From assembly GCF_900108225.1 (NCBI RefSeq), contig NZ_FNUZ01000005.1, positions 62,001 to 126,000 of the forward strand: a stretch of DNA of 64,000 nt. The letters are read 5' to 3'. The position numbers were made by a program, and so were the translations under genes. The stretch comes from Thalassococcus halodurans. Its GTDB lineage: Bacteria > Pseudomonadota > Alphaproteobacteria > Rhodobacterales > Rhodobacteraceae. Within the stretch, counting starts at the first letter, position 1; each line of letters begins with the position of its first letter. Positions 55,061 through 64,000 of this stretch are shown piece by piece. The notes under the pieces were generated by a model, which made no database searches, was not told the origin of the DNA, and worked only from the letters and a program-made list of their open reading frames with translations.

Positions 55061-55515
55061 CGCACCCCATGCCACCGGCCACCATGTCACCGGCCACCGT
55101 GGCTCAGATCATGGCGCGCGCCTACACGCATCAGTCGCCTTGGTCCGAAAAGGCCATCGCCGACACGCTGGCGCAATCAGGCTGCATATTCCTGCACGCC
55201 CCCCTCGGTTTTCTGATCGCCCGCCAGATTCTGGACGAGGCCGAGATCTTGGCCGTCGCCGTCGACCCAGATGCCCAAAGATCAGGCATCGCCACGCGGC
55301 TGATCACAGCCTTCCACGACGCGCACGAAAAACAGGGAATCGCCACCGCATTTCTTGAGGTTGCGGCCCGAAACACCGCCGCTCGCGCCTTTTACAAGGC
55401 CCACGGCTATACCGAGTCCGGTCTGCGCAAGCGCTATTACCGCCGTCCGGACGGTAACTTTGATGATGCTGTGCTTATGGCACGGGCAACAATCCGCCCC
55501 GAAAGCGTGACGTAA
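55057..55515 (+). CDS. rimI: Ribosomal-protein-alanine N-acetyltransferase (RimI-like GNAT)
   Basis: A 152-residue GNAT enzyme with AEILAVAVDPDAQRSGIATR as acetyl-CoA loop, then AFLEVAARNTAARAFYKAHG and YTESGLRKRYYR, the RimI signature ending in a YY(R) segment. RimI acetylates the N-terminal Ala of ribosomal protein S18. It is found next to tsaB in many bacteria. It overlaps tsaB by 4 nt. Confidence 0.9.
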   Translation: MTHPMPPATMSPATVAQIMARAYTHQSPWSEKAIADTLAQSGCIFLHAPLGFLIARQILDEAEILAVAVDPDAQRSGIATRLITAFHDAHEKQGIATAFLEVAARNTAARAFYKAHGYTESGLRKRYYRRPDGNFDDAVLMARATIRPESVT

Positions 55516-55548
55516 CGCCAGACAGCCCTGTTTTTGCTGAAAAACCGG

Positions 55549-55564
55549 TTGACCACTTGGTCAA
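55549..55564. promoter_or_regulatory. 16-bp inverted repeat, possible GntR-type operator of the BMP transporter
   Basis: TTGACCACTTGGTCAA is a 7-bp perfect dyad around CT. It lies 94 bp upstream of the substrate-binding protein gene of the nucleoside transporter, in otherwise gene-free sequence. The TTGACCA/TGGTCAA type of half-site fits GntR-family operators; no regulator gene is adjacent. Confidence 0.5.
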
Positions 55565-55657
55565 GACACGCCCTAATCTCTGTCAGATCGTTTTGATCCT
55601 GTACAAATGGCCGCACGATTTTGACAGCGGCCAGACATAACACACTGGGAGCCCGTA

Positions 55658-56662
55658 ATGACAATCATGACCAAATTTCTTGGCGCAACAGCCGCGCTGG
55701 CACTCTCTGCTGGTGCCGCACTGGCCGATCCTGCGCTGATTTATGACCTTGGCGGGAAGTTCGACAAATCCTTTAACGAAGCTGCTTATAACGGTGCTCA
55801 GCGTTGGGCCGAAGAAACAGGCGGCACGTACAAGGACATTGAAATGCAATCCGAAGCCCAGCGCGAACAGGCGCTGCGTCGCTTTGCCGAAGCAGGCTTC
55901 AGCCCGGTCATCACAGCCGGTTTCGCCTTTGCCGATCCGATCAACAACGTCGCGGCTGACTATCCGGACACCAAGTTCGTAAACATCGACGGCTGGCTGC
56001 CCGAAGTGCCCGAAAACGTTCTGCTGATCAACTTCCAAGAACATCAGGGGTCCTATCTGGTTGGCATGCTGGCGGCGATGGAAAGCAAGTCCAACACAGT
56101 TGGCTTCATCGGTGGTATGGACATTCCGCTGATCCGTCACTTCGCTTGTGGCTACGCACAGGGCGCGAAGGCTGTGAACCCCGACATCACCGTGATCTCC
56201 AACATGACAGGCACAACACCTGCGGCATGGAACGATCCGGTTAAAGGCACCGAGCTGGCCAAAGCACAGATTGGCCAAGGCGCGGATGTCATCTATGCAG
56301 CTGCTGGCGGCACAGGTATCGGTGTTCTGCAGACAGCGGCTGACGAAGGCATCAAGTCCATCGGCGTTGACAGCAACCAGAACCACATGCACCCGGGTTC
56401 CGTTCTGACATCCATGCTCAAGCGCGTCGACAACGCCGTGTTCGAAGCAATGTCTGGCGGTGCTGACCTGGAAACAGGTACGTTCATGACACTTGGTCTG
56501 GCAGAAGACGGTGTTGGCTACGCGGTTGACGAAAACAACGCGGAACTGATTTCCGACGACATGATTGCAGCGGTTGAAGACGCCAAAGCGAAAATCATCT
56601 CGGGCGATCTGGAAGTCGTATCCTACTACGCCAACGACAGCTGCCCCGCGCTGGAATTCTAA
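55658..56662 (+). CDS. BMP family ABC transporter substrate-binding protein
   Basis: Periplasmic binding protein of a purine-nucleoside-type importer. The 334-residue product has signal peptide MTIMTKFLGATAALALSAGAALA, then LIYDLGGKFDKSFNEAAYNG, PEVPENVLLINFQEHQGSYL and GADVIYAAAGGTGIGVLQTA, all BMP/PnrA hallmarks. The signal peptide lacks a lipobox Cys. GGGAG lies 6 nt upstream. It heads a four-gene transporter operon; a hairpin at 56697-56718 follows its stop and may keep its mRNA more abundant than the rest. Confidence 0.93.
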   Translation: MTIMTKFLGATAALALSAGAALADPALIYDLGGKFDKSFNEAAYNGAQRWAEETGGTYKDIEMQSEAQREQALRRFAEAGFSPVITAGFAFADPINNVAADYPDTKFVNIDGWLPEVPENVLLINFQEHQGSYLVGMLAAMESKSNTVGFIGGMDIPLIRHFACGYAQGAKAVNPDITVISNMTGTTPAAWNDPVKGTELAKAQIGQGADVIYAAAGGTGIGVLQTAADEGIKSIGVDSNQNHMHPGSVLTSMLKRVDNAVFEAMSGGADLETGTFMTLGLAEDGVGYAVDENNAELISDDMIAAVEDAKAKIISGDLEVVSYYANDSCPALEF

Positions 56663-56696
56663 GAAGCGCCTAGCGTTTTATCTGAAACTTGGTTGA

Positions 56697-56718
56697 GGGG
56701 CCGTCCACGGACGGCCCC
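56697..56718 (+). terminator. Intercistronic hairpin after the binding-protein gene
   Basis: GGGGCCGTCC (56697-56706) is inversely repeated by GGACGGCCCC (56709-56718), forming a strong stem without a long T tract. Between the binding protein and the ATPase, such hairpins often give partial termination or 3'-end protection. Confidence 0.65.
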
Positions 56719-56747
56719 TTCCCCATAGCGATATTCGGACCTTGATC

Positions 56748-58295
56748 ATGAACGATACGGTTCCCGCGATCGAACTCAAAGGCATTTCCAAGGCATTCGG
56801 CCCTGTTCAAGCCAACAAAGATATTTCGATCCGCGTCATGCCCGGCACCATCCACGGCATCATCGGTGAAAACGGTGCTGGTAAATCCACCCTGATGTCG
56901 ATCCTCTACGGCTTTTACAAAGCCGACGCGGGCGAGATTTATATTTCGGGCAGGAAAACCGACATCCCCGACAGTCAGGCGGCGATTTCCGCAGGCATCG
57001 GCATGGTGTTCCAGCACTTCAAACTGGTGCAGAACTTTACCGTTCTGGAAAACGTCATACTGGGCGCAGAAGAAGGCGGGTTGCTGAACAATTCGCTGTC
57101 CAAGGCGCGCAAGGTTCTGAAACAGCTTGCCGAAGAATACGAACTGTCCGTCGATCCCGATGCGTTGATCGAAGACCTGTCGGTTGGCCACCAGCAGCGC
57201 GTGGAAATCCTCAAGGCGCTCTATCGTCAAGCCGACATCCTTATTCTGGACGAACCCACAGGGGTTCTGACACCCGCCGAAGCCGACCACCTGTTCCGCA
57301 TCCTTGATAACCTGCGGGCCGAGGGCAAAACGATCATCCTGATCACCCACAAACTGCGCGAGATCATGGAGATTACCGACACCGTTTCGGTCATGCGCCG
57401 GGGCGAGATGACGGCCACCGTCAAAACATCTGAAACATCGCCCGAAGAACTGGCCGAACTGATGGTTGGTCGTAAGGTTCTGCTGCGGGTCGATAAAAAG
57501 CCCGCCACACCGGGTGAAAAGCTTCTGGAAATCAAAGATCTGCGCCATGTGGACGACCACGGCGTGGAACGTCTGAAAGGCATCTCGCTTGATCTGCGGG
57601 CCGGCGAAATTCTGGGCATCGCGGGCGTTGCTGGCAACGGCCAGTCCGCGCTGTTGGAAGTGCTGGGCGGCTATGCCGATGCCACGGGCTCGGTCAAACT
57701 ACGCGGTCAGGAACTGCCGCTGTCCGGCCCCGGATCGGACGGTAGCGCACGGCGCGAGGCGGGTATCGGCCACGTCCCCGAAGACCGCCACCACGAAGGT
57801 CTGATCCTTGATTACACCGCGTGGGAAAACGCGATTTTCGGCTATCACCGCGACGCGCAATACCAAAAAGGTCTGCTGATGGATCACGACGCGATCCGCA
57901 AAGACGCCGAGGGCAAGATCGAACGCTTCGACGTGCGCCCTGCGAACTGCAACCTTGCGGCCAAGAATTTCTCGGGCGGGAACCAGCAAAAGATCGTTCT
58001 AGCACGCGAGATTGAACGCAATCCCGATGTGCTGCTGATCGGCCAGCCGACGCGCGGCGTGGATATCGGCGCGATTGAGTTCATCCACCAGCAAATCGTG
58101 CGTCTGCGCGATGAAGGTAAGGCCATTTTGCTTGTCTCGGTGGAACTGGACGAAATCTTTGCCTTGTCCGACCGCATCGCCGTGATGTTCGACGGTCAGA
58201 TCATGGGCTTCCGCGACCCTGCAGAGACAGACCAACGCGAACTGGGCCTGCTGATGGCCGGCGTCACCAACACGAAAGAGGCAAGCCATGGATAA
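56748..58295 (+). CDS. Nucleoside ABC transporter ATP-binding protein (two domains)
   Basis: A 515-residue protein with two ATPase domains like RbsA-type importers. Domain 1 has Walker A GENGAGKSTLMSILYGF near residue 40 and LSVGHQQRVEILKALYRQ; domain 2 has the degenerate loop GVAGNGQSALLEVLGGY, GHVPEDRHHEGL and FSGGNQQKIVLAREIE. ATG 56748 is preferred over TTG 56742. It overlaps the permease by 8 nt. It energises uptake with the two permeases that follow. Confidence 0.95.
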   Translation: MNDTVPAIELKGISKAFGPVQANKDISIRVMPGTIHGIIGENGAGKSTLMSILYGFYKADAGEIYISGRKTDIPDSQAAISAGIGMVFQHFKLVQNFTVLENVILGAEEGGLLNNSLSKARKVLKQLAEEYELSVDPDALIEDLSVGHQQRVEILKALYRQADILILDEPTGVLTPAEADHLFRILDNLRAEGKTIILITHKLREIMEITDTVSVMRRGEMTATVKTSETSPEELAELMVGRKVLLRVDKKPATPGEKLLEIKDLRHVDDHGVERLKGISLDLRAGEILGIAGVAGNGQSALLEVLGGYADATGSVKLRGQELPLSGPGSDGSARREAGIGHVPEDRHHEGLILDYTAWENAIFGYHRDAQYQKGLLMDHDAIRKDAEGKIERFDVRPANCNLAAKNFSGGNQQKIVLAREIERNPDVLLIGQPTRGVDIGAIEFIHQQIVRLRDEGKAILLVSVELDEIFALSDRIAVMFDGQIMGFRDPAETDQRELGLLMAGVTNTKEASHG

Positions 58296-59376
58296 GATGC
58301 CAGCATGGGCCGATGCAGTCCTTGTTCCGCTGATTTCGCTGCTTCTGGCGGCCTTCCTGTCGGCGCTTGTTATTCTGGCCATCGGGGAGAACCCCGTTGA
58401 TGCCTTTAAGCTGATGGTCGATGGCGCGCTGATGCGGTCGTCGGGTTGGGGCTATACGCTTTACTACGCCACCAACTTTATCTTCACCGGTCTCGCCGTT
58501 GCCGTGGCCTTCCACGCGCGACTGTTCAACATCGGTGGCGAAGGTCAGGCGGTTCTGGGCGGTCTGGGCGCGGCGCTGGCCTGCCTGTTCATCCCGTGGC
58601 CCCACTGGTCGCTGGCGATCATCGGCGGCGCCTTTGCGGCAGCGGCCTTTGGTGCGCTCTGGGCACTGATCCCCGCCTATCTTCAGGCAAAACGCGGCAG
58701 CCACATCGTGATCACCACGATCATGTTCAACTTCATCGCTGCGGCGCTGTTGAACTACGTCCTTGTGAACCTGCTGAAACCCGCAGGCTCGATGGAACCC
58801 GCAACCGCGAACTTCCCCGAAGCCACGCATCTTCCGTCGTTCCAGGACATGTTCGCGACCGCAGACAACCCGCTGTTTCGCGGATCACCTGCCAACGTGA
58901 CCTTCTTCCTTGCGCTGATCGCCTGTGTGCTGGTCTGGCTTCTGATCTGGCGCACGCGTCTGGGTTACGAAATCCGCGCACAGGGGCATTCGGAAACCGC
59001 CGCACGCTATGCCGGCATTTCGCCTGTGCGCATCACCATCGTCGCGATGCTGATTTCGGGCGGTCTGGCCGGCCTGATGGCCGTCAACGCCACCATGGGC
59101 GAGGCCGAGCGTCTGGTTATCAACGCAGCCGAAGGCGCGGGCTTTATCGGGATCGCTGTGGCCCTGATGGGCCGCAACCACCCTGTGGGCGTTCTGATGG
59201 CCGCGCTTCTGTTCGGCTTCCTTTATCAGGGCGGCGCGGAACTGGCGCTTTGGACAAACATCCCGCGTGAACTGATCGTCGTTATTCAGGCGCTGGTCAT
59301 CCTGTTCACGGGCGCATTGGACAACATGGTGCGGATGCCTCTTGAGAAACTCTTTGTGAAACGGAGGGCCGCGTGA
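58288..59376 (+). CDS. Nucleoside ABC transporter permease 1
   Basis: A 362-residue inner-membrane permease of the BPD_transp_2 type with about nine hydrophobic segments. It has NIGGEGQAVLGGLGAALACL, AKRGSHIVITTIMFNFIAAA and the ATPase-contacting EIRAQGHSETAARYAGISP near residue 230. Its TGA overlaps the ATG of the second permease (TGATG), so translation is coupled. Confidence 0.94.
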   Translation: MDKMPAWADAVLVPLISLLLAAFLSALVILAIGENPVDAFKLMVDGALMRSSGWGYTLYYATNFIFTGLAVAVAFHARLFNIGGEGQAVLGGLGAALACLFIPWPHWSLAIIGGAFAAAAFGALWALIPAYLQAKRGSHIVITTIMFNFIAAALLNYVLVNLLKPAGSMEPATANFPEATHLPSFQDMFATADNPLFRGSPANVTFFLALIACVLVWLLIWRTRLGYEIRAQGHSETAARYAGISPVRITIVAMLISGGLAGLMAVNATMGEAERLVINAAEGAGFIGIAVALMGRNHPVGVLMAALLFGFLYQGGAELALWTNIPRELIVVIQALVILFTGALDNMVRMPLEKLFVKRRAA

Positions 59377-60341
59377 TGGATTTTCTGACCCTACTTCAGG
59401 TTCTTGATTCCACCGTCCGTCTGGCAACCCCCCTGTTGCTGGCCTGTCTGGCTGGCCTTTACAGCGAACGCGCCGGTGTTTTCGACATCGGGCTTGAAGG
59501 CAAGATGCTGGCCGCTGCCTTCCTGTCTGCCGGTGTCGCCTATGTTACGGGTTCGGTCTGGCTGGGTCTGTTTGCCGGTATCGCAGCCTCGGTCGCGCTG
59601 TCGGCCATTCACGGGCTGGCATCGATCACCTTCCGCGGCAACCAGCTGATTTCCGGTGTAGCGATCAACTTTCTTGCGGCTGGCCTGACTGTTCTGATCG
59701 CACAGAACTGGTTCAAACAGGGGGGCCGCACACCGTCGCTGATCGGCGGCGGGCGTTGGGAAAACATCACCCTGCCCTTCGCTGAAACGCTCTCGGGTGT
59801 GCCCGTCCTTGGCCCCATCTATGCCGAGCTGATCTCGGGCCATTCGCTGCTGGTCTATGTGGCCTTTGCCATGGTGCCGCTGACGTGGTGGATCCTGTTC
59901 CGCACCCGTTTCGGCCTGCGCCTGCGCGCTGTGGGCGAAGCGCCCGAGGCTGTGGACACCGCCGGTGTCTCGGTCGTCGGCCTGCGCTTTGCGGCTGTGG
60001 GCATTTGCGGCATCCTTTGCGGCATCGCAGGCAGCTATCTGGCCACCGGACTTCAAGCGGGCTTTGTCAAAGACATGACCGCCGGTCGTGGCTTTATCGC
60101 GCTGGCGGCGCTGATCTTTGCTAAGTGGCGGCCTTGGTACGCGCTTGGCGCCTGCCTGCTGTTCGGTCTGCTTCAGGCCGTCGCGCTGCGCTATCAGAAC
60201 ATCGATCTGGGCGGCGTCGTGATCCCCGTGCAGGTGATGGATGCCCTGCCCTATATCCTGACCGTGGTCATCCTTGCCGGTTTCGTCGGCAAGGCCATCC
60301 CGCCCCGCGCGGGCGGCGAGCCCTACGTTAAGGAAAGATAA
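59376..60341 (+). CDS. Nucleoside ABC transporter permease 2
   Basis: A 321-residue permease with about eight hydrophobic segments, beginning MDFLTLLQVLDSTVRLATPL, with RAGVFDIGLEGKMLAAAFLS, FRGNQLISGVAINFLAAGL and the coupling loop LRLRAVGEAPEAVDTAGVSV. ATG 59376 is chosen over GTG 59373 since CGGAGGG lies 7 nt upstream. It forms the membrane channel with permease 1. Confidence 0.94.
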   Translation: MDFLTLLQVLDSTVRLATPLLLACLAGLYSERAGVFDIGLEGKMLAAAFLSAGVAYVTGSVWLGLFAGIAASVALSAIHGLASITFRGNQLISGVAINFLAAGLTVLIAQNWFKQGGRTPSLIGGGRWENITLPFAETLSGVPVLGPIYAELISGHSLLVYVAFAMVPLTWWILFRTRFGLRLRAVGEAPEAVDTAGVSVVGLRFAAVGICGILCGIAGSYLATGLQAGFVKDMTAGRGFIALAALIFAKWRPWYALGACLLFGLLQAVALRYQNIDLGGVVIPVQVMDALPYILTVVILAGFVGKAIPPRAGGEPYVKER

Positions 60342-60441
60342 GCCAAAAGCGGGCGTAGACCTGTGCTGCGCCCGCACTTTTTAAAGCAAATCCACTCTGC
60401 CCCCGTTGCCATTTTCGAAATCGTAGGCTCAGAGTGAGAAT

Positions 60442-61353
60442 ATGCAGATTTACCTTCCCATCGCCGAGGTATCGGTCAGCCTGATCCTTCTTCTGGGTCT
60501 GGGTACGCTTGTGGGCATTCTGTCTGGCATGTTCGGCGTGGGCGGCGGGTTTCTGATCACGCCTTTGCTGTTTTTCATGGGCATTCCGCCCGCTGTGGCC
60601 GTGGCCACCGGCGCGAACCAGATTGTGGCCAGTTCCGTATCCGGCGTGATGGCCCATCTGAAACGACGAACGGTCGATCTGAAAATGGGAACGGTGTTGC
60701 TGGTGGGCGGCCTCTTCGGGTCCGCCATCGGCGTCTACATCTTCAACTTCCTGAAAACCCAAGGTCAGGTCGATCTGCTGGTCAAGATTTGCTACGTCGT
60801 CTTCCTTGGGATCATCGGCGGGCTGATGTTTTACGAAAGCGTCAAGTCCATGATGAAAAGCCGCGCGGGCAAGCGTGGCAAACGCCATGTGCACGTCTGG
60901 GTGCATGGCCTTCCGTTCAAAATGCGCTTCCGCGCGTCAGGCCTTTATATCTCGGCCATCCCGCCGCTTCTGGTGGGTGCGGCTGTGGGTATTCTGGCCG
61001 CGATCATGGGTGTCGGCGGCGGTTTCATTATGGTGCCTGCGATGATCTATCTGCTGGGCATGCCCACCAAGGTCGTTATCGGTACATCGCTGTTCCAGAT
61101 CATCTTTGTCACCGCCTTCACGACGCTTCTGCACGCGGTATCCACACAAACCGTGGATATCGTTCTGGCGCTGGCGCTGATCCTTGGCGGCGTTGTGGGC
61201 GCGCAGATCGGGTCCGTGATCGGCGCAAAACTGAAGGCCGAACAACTTCGTATCCTGCTGGCATCGCTGGTGCTGGCGGTCTGCTTCAAACTGGCGCTGG
61301 ATTTGTTCCTGACGCCGGATGAGCTTTATATTCTGGCCGAGTTCGGATCATGA
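60442..61353 (+). CDS. TauE/SafE family sulfite/organosulfonate exporter
   Basis: A 303-residue inner-membrane protein with about eight hydrophobic segments in two halves. The repeated motif is LSGMFGVGGGFLITPLLF near residue 29 and AAIMGVGGGFIMVPAMIYLL in the second half. The family moves sulfite, sulfoacetate or similar anions out of the cell. Its last codon overlaps the TIGR02186 start by 4 nt. Members in roseobacters often accompany sulfonate degradation, but no such genes are visible here. Confidence 0.9.
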   Translation: MQIYLPIAEVSVSLILLLGLGTLVGILSGMFGVGGGFLITPLLFFMGIPPAVAVATGANQIVASSVSGVMAHLKRRTVDLKMGTVLLVGGLFGSAIGVYIFNFLKTQGQVDLLVKICYVVFLGIIGGLMFYESVKSMMKSRAGKRGKRHVHVWVHGLPFKMRFRASGLYISAIPPLLVGAAVGILAAIMGVGGGFIMVPAMIYLLGMPTKVVIGTSLFQIIFVTAFTTLLHAVSTQTVDIVLALALILGGVVGAQIGSVIGAKLKAEQLRILLASLVLAVCFKLALDLFLTPDELYILAEFGS

Positions 61354-62114
61354 TCCGCTACCTCGCCGCCATACTGACCTTTCTGACAGGCGCAGCCGCC
61401 GCGCAGGAAGAGATCGTTCTGGGCCTCAGCCACGACACGGTATCGATCTCAACCGATTTCGACGGGTCCGACATTCTGGTCTACGGCGCGGTCAAACGCG
61501 AAAACCCGATCCCCGAAGGCCCGCCGTTAGAAGTGATCGTCGCGGTCTCCGGCCCGACCGAGCGCATGACCGTCTACAAACAGGACCGCAAACTGGGCAT
61601 CTGGGTAAACGCCGAAAGCGTCGAGGTCGACGAAGCCCCATCCTTCTACGCTGTAGCCACCTCTGCCCCTTGGACCTCTGTCATTTCAGCGGTCGAAGAC
61701 CTACGTCACCGTATTTCCATTCCCAAGGCCATCCGGTCCGTCGGCGCGCCTGATGATGTGACAGACGCGCAGGCCTTCACACAGGCGCTGATCCGTATCC
61801 GCGAAAAGGAAGGCCGCTACCGGTTGGATGAAAATACCGTGAATATGCGGGAAGAGACGTTGTTTTCGACCTCGGTCTCGCTGCCGGCGAACCTGACCGA
61901 AGGTGAATATACCCTGCGTATATTCCTGACCCGTGAAGGCGCGGTGGTGGGCGATATCGACACGTCGATCATCGTGGAAAAGGTCGGGATCGAACGCTGG
62001 CTGTATAACCTGTCGCGCCTGAACCCGCTGGCTTATGGCCTTTTGGCTGTCGCGATCGCGCTGATTGCCGGTTGGCTTGCCTCGGCCGCTGTCAGACTAG
62101 TCAGGAACGGATAA
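61350..62114 (+). CDS. TIGR02186 family exported membrane protein
   Basis: A 254-residue protein with signal peptide MIRYLAAILTFLTGAAA before AQEE, a beta-rich extracytoplasmic domain (EEIVLGLSHDTVSISTDFDG, then DILVYGAVKRENPI) and a single C-terminal membrane helix near LLAVAIALIAGWLASAAV. This layout matches TIGR02186, usually encoded next to a TauE/SafE exporter, and a partnership in anion export is probable. It overlaps both neighbours (4 nt and 1 nt). Confidence 0.88.
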   Translation: MIRYLAAILTFLTGAAAAQEEIVLGLSHDTVSISTDFDGSDILVYGAVKRENPIPEGPPLEVIVAVSGPTERMTVYKQDRKLGIWVNAESVEVDEAPSFYAVATSAPWTSVISAVEDLRHRISIPKAIRSVGAPDDVTDAQAFTQALIRIREKEGRYRLDENTVNMREETLFSTSVSLPANLTEGEYTLRIFLTREGAVVGDIDTSIIVEKVGIERWLYNLSRLNPLAYGLLAVAIALIAGWLASAAVRLVRNG

Positions 62115-62548
62115 TGCCCCGCACACCGCCCCCCACCCGCGCCGATTTCCACGCCTTCCGCCCCATCCAGACCCGCTGGGCGGATAACGACGAATACGGC
62201 CATATGAACAACGCCACCTACCTGTCGCTGTTCGACACGGCGATCAGCGTCTGGCAGATGGAAAACGGCATCAACATCCGCGGGCCCGAAGCGATCCGCT
62301 TTGTCGTGGTGGAAAACGGCTGCACCTATTTTTCCGAGGTGGGCTTTCCCGATGCGCTGACCGCTGGCCTGCGCCTGACCCATCTGGGGCGCACCTCCTA
62401 CCGGATCGAAATCGCGCTGTTCAAAGGGGACGAGGACACCGCATCGACCCTTGGGTTCTTTGTGAACGTGCTGACCGATCCCGATGGCACACCCACACCG
62501 ATCCCTGACGCTCTGCGCGCATTGCTGTCCACCATCCTGACAGAGTGA
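62114..62548 (+). CDS. Acyl-CoA thioesterase, 4-hydroxybenzoyl-CoA thioesterase type
   Basis: A 144-residue hotdog-fold protein with RWADNDEYGHMNNATYLSLF as the active-site segment (Asp and the following helix), followed by VVVENGCTYFSEVGFPDALT and TSYRIEIALFKGDED. It should hydrolyse short or aromatic acyl-CoA. ATG 62114 overlaps the preceding stop (TAATG). Its TGA abuts the reverse stop of uvrC with no gap. Confidence 0.9.
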   Translation: MPRTPPPTRADFHAFRPIQTRWADNDEYGHMNNATYLSLFDTAISVWQMENGINIRGPEAIRFVVVENGCTYFSEVGFPDALTAGLRLTHLGRTSYRIEIALFKGDEDTASTLGFFVNVLTDPDGTPTPIPDALRALLSTILTE

Positions 62549-64000
62549 TCAGCCCTTTTCGTGGAAGAACCCGTAGATGCGCTCTGCCAGCGCCTCTGAC
62601 ACGCCATCAACAGCCTTAAGGTCGGCCAGATTGGCGCGGGACACGGCCTTGGCCGATCCGAAATGCGCCAACAGCGCGCGTTTGCGCGACGCACCGACGC
62701 CCGGAACCTCATCCAGCGGATTGGCCATGTTGGCCTTGGCCCGCTTCGCACGGTGGGTGCCGATGGCAAAGCGGTGCGCTTCGTCGCGCAGGCGCTGGAT
62801 GAAATAGAGGACCGGATCATTGCGTTGCAGCGCAAAGGGGCGCTGGCCAACGCGGTGGAACTCTTCCTTGCCGTGGTCACGGTCCACGCCCTTGGCCACG
62901 CCGACCATGGGAATGTCTTCCACCCCGTATTCGCGCATGATCTCGGCCACGGCGCTGACCTGCCCTGCACCACCGTCGATCAGCAGCAAATCCGGCCACA
63001 GCCCGTTTTCCCGATCAGGGTCTTCTTTCAGCAGGCGGGTAAAGCGGCGCGACAGCACCTCTTTCATCATGCCAAAGTCATCGCCGGGCGTAAGGTCTTC
63101 ACCTTTAATGTTATACTTGCGGTATTGGTTCTTCATGAACCCGTCCGGCCCCGCAACGATCATTGCGCCAACCGCGTTGGTGCCTTGGATGTGCGAGTTG
63201 TCGTATACCTCGACCCGTTCTGGCGGGGCATCCAGCGCGAATGCCTCGGCCACGCCTTTCAGCAGTTTGGTCTGCGCCGCAGATTCCGACATCTTGCGAC
63301 CAAGGCTTTCGCGGGCGTTCCGCGTGGCGCCTTCGATGATCTCGGCCTTTTCGCCCCGCTGCGGGACGGACAGTTCGACACGTCGCCCCAGTTTGCTGGA
63401 AAGCGCCTCTTCCATCAGGTCGGGGTTTTCCACCGCATGGGACAGCAGGATCAGGCGCGGCGGTTCCTTGGTGTCGTAGAACTGGCCCATGAAGGCCTCA
63501 AGCACCTCGGCCTCATCCACATCGGGGCCAACGCGGGGATAGAAATCGCGGTTGCCCCAGTTCTGGTTCGCACGGATGAAGAACACCTGTACACAGGCCT
63601 GCCCCCCTTCCATATGAAGCGCGATCACATCGGCCTCGGTCACAGTACGCGGGTTGATGCCCTGTGACGTCTGCACCTGCGTCAACGCGCGGATACGGTC
63701 GCGCAGAGCGGCGGCGCGTTCGAACTCCATCGCCTCGGACGCTTCCTGCATCTGGGCGCCCAATGCCTCTTGGATGCGGGTGGATTTGCCGGACAGGAAC
63801 CGTTCAGCATCTTTCACCGTCTCGGCATAGTCAGCTTCGCTGATCTTGCCCACGCACGGCGCGCTACAGCGTTTGATCTGATATTGCAGACATGGCCGCG
63901 TGCGGCTGTCGAATACCGAGTCCGTACAGTTGCGCAGCAAGAACGCCTTTTGCAGCTGGTTCAGCGTGCGGTTCACCGCCCCCGCGCTGGCGAAGGGGCC
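62549..64000 (-). CDS. uvrC: Excinuclease ABC subunit C (C-terminal part, runs off the window)
   Basis: The incision subunit of nucleotide excision repair. The visible 484 codons include [20 protein letters not shown], a UvrB-binding UVR motif region ([20 protein letters not shown]), the RNase-H-like endonuclease with [18 protein letters not shown] and [17 protein letters not shown], and the helix-hairpin-helix pair near the end ([20 protein letters not shown]). The N-terminal GIY-YIG nuclease lies beyond position 64000. It converges with the thioesterase gene. Confidence 0.97.
   Translation of the reverse strand, partial: GPFASAGAVNRTLNQLQKAFLLRNCTDSVFDSRTRPCLQYQIKRCSAPCVGKISEADYAETVKDAERFLSGKSTRIQEALGAQMQEASEAMEFERAAALRDRIRALTQVQTSQGINPRTVTEADVIALHMEGGQACVQVFFIRANQNWGNRDFYPRVGPDVDEAEVLEAFMGQFYDTKEPPRLILLSHAVENPDLMEEALSSKLGRRVELSVPQRGEKAEIIEGATRNARESLGRKMSESAAQTKLLKGVAEAFALDAPPERVEVYDNSHIQGTNAVGAMIVAGPDGFMKNQYRKYNIKGEDLTPGDDFGMMKEVLSRRFTRLLKEDPDRENGLWPDLLLIDGGAGQVSAVAEIMREYGVEDIPMVGVAKGVDRDHGKEEFHRVGQRPFALQRNDPVLYFIQRLRDEAHRFAIGTHRAKRAKANMANPLDEVPGVGASRKRALLAHFGSAKAVSRANLADLKAVDGVSEALAERIYGFFHEKG

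Overview
The window looks like chromosome of a marine alphaproteobacterium of the Rhodobacteraceae/Roseobacter group. The signs are high-GC coding with G/C-rich third positions, family proteins typical of that clade (DUF1150, YdcH, DUF2161, TIGR02186, Hint-domain proteins, an RpoH_II-type sigma factor), a fused sulfate adenylyltransferase/APS kinase, and class Ib ribonucleotide reductase behind a cobalamin riboswitch. The genus cannot be fixed from the sequence alone. I saw no rRNA, tRNA, CRISPR array, prophage or insertion sequence.

Layout. 1-4.9 kb: a 47-residue basic protein, a Hint-domain protein, a divergent Lrp/AsnC regulator and trxB, then an accessory patch (an unknown protein, a broken trxB fragment, two small membrane proteins). 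4.9-7 kb: a sulfate-activation enzyme whose reading frame begins with a MarR-like winged helix, with a perfect 20-bp palindrome just upstream. 7-10.4 kb: a short autotransporter-like protein, a secreted lysozyme-like protein, DUF1150/Hsp20 and YdcH. 10.4-14.6 kb: purEK, an orphan phnM, a DMT exporter and a GNAT enzyme. 14.7-17.6 kb: groESL under a perfect CIRCE element, then a DUF2161 gene. 17.6-32.2 kb: mostly housekeeping, comprising TraB/GumN, M3 peptidase, a LAS-type peptidase candidate, moeB-dut-coaBC, rpoH-chaN, a GST with an extra metal-site-like tail, comM, gshB, and yraN-rsmI opposite an LpoA-like gene.

32.2-44.8 kb: glnD, a second Hint protein, a three-gene methylated-amine (betaine-type) demethylation cluster read leftward, and nrdHIEF read rightward behind the riboswitch. 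44.8-55.5 kb: murJ, a phospholipase D-like protein, a rhomboid homologue lacking both catalytic residues, trpS, a small exported protein, an ABC1 kinase overlapping a DUF2867 gene tail to tail, then an aminotransferase and a universal stress protein bracketed by two copies of a double-hairpin repeat, and nifU-tsaB-rimI. 55.6-60.3 kb: a complete BMP-type nucleoside ABC transporter with an operator-like palindrome. 60.4-64 kb: TauE/SafE exporter, TIGR02186, thioesterase and the C-terminal part of uvrC, which runs off the right edge.

The strongest candidates for something undescribed are the winged-helix/sulfate-activation fusion with its own palindrome and an internal ribosome-binding site, the paired double-hairpin repeats with compensatory base changes, and the catalytically dead rhomboid. 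Family names come from motif recognition, not database searches.
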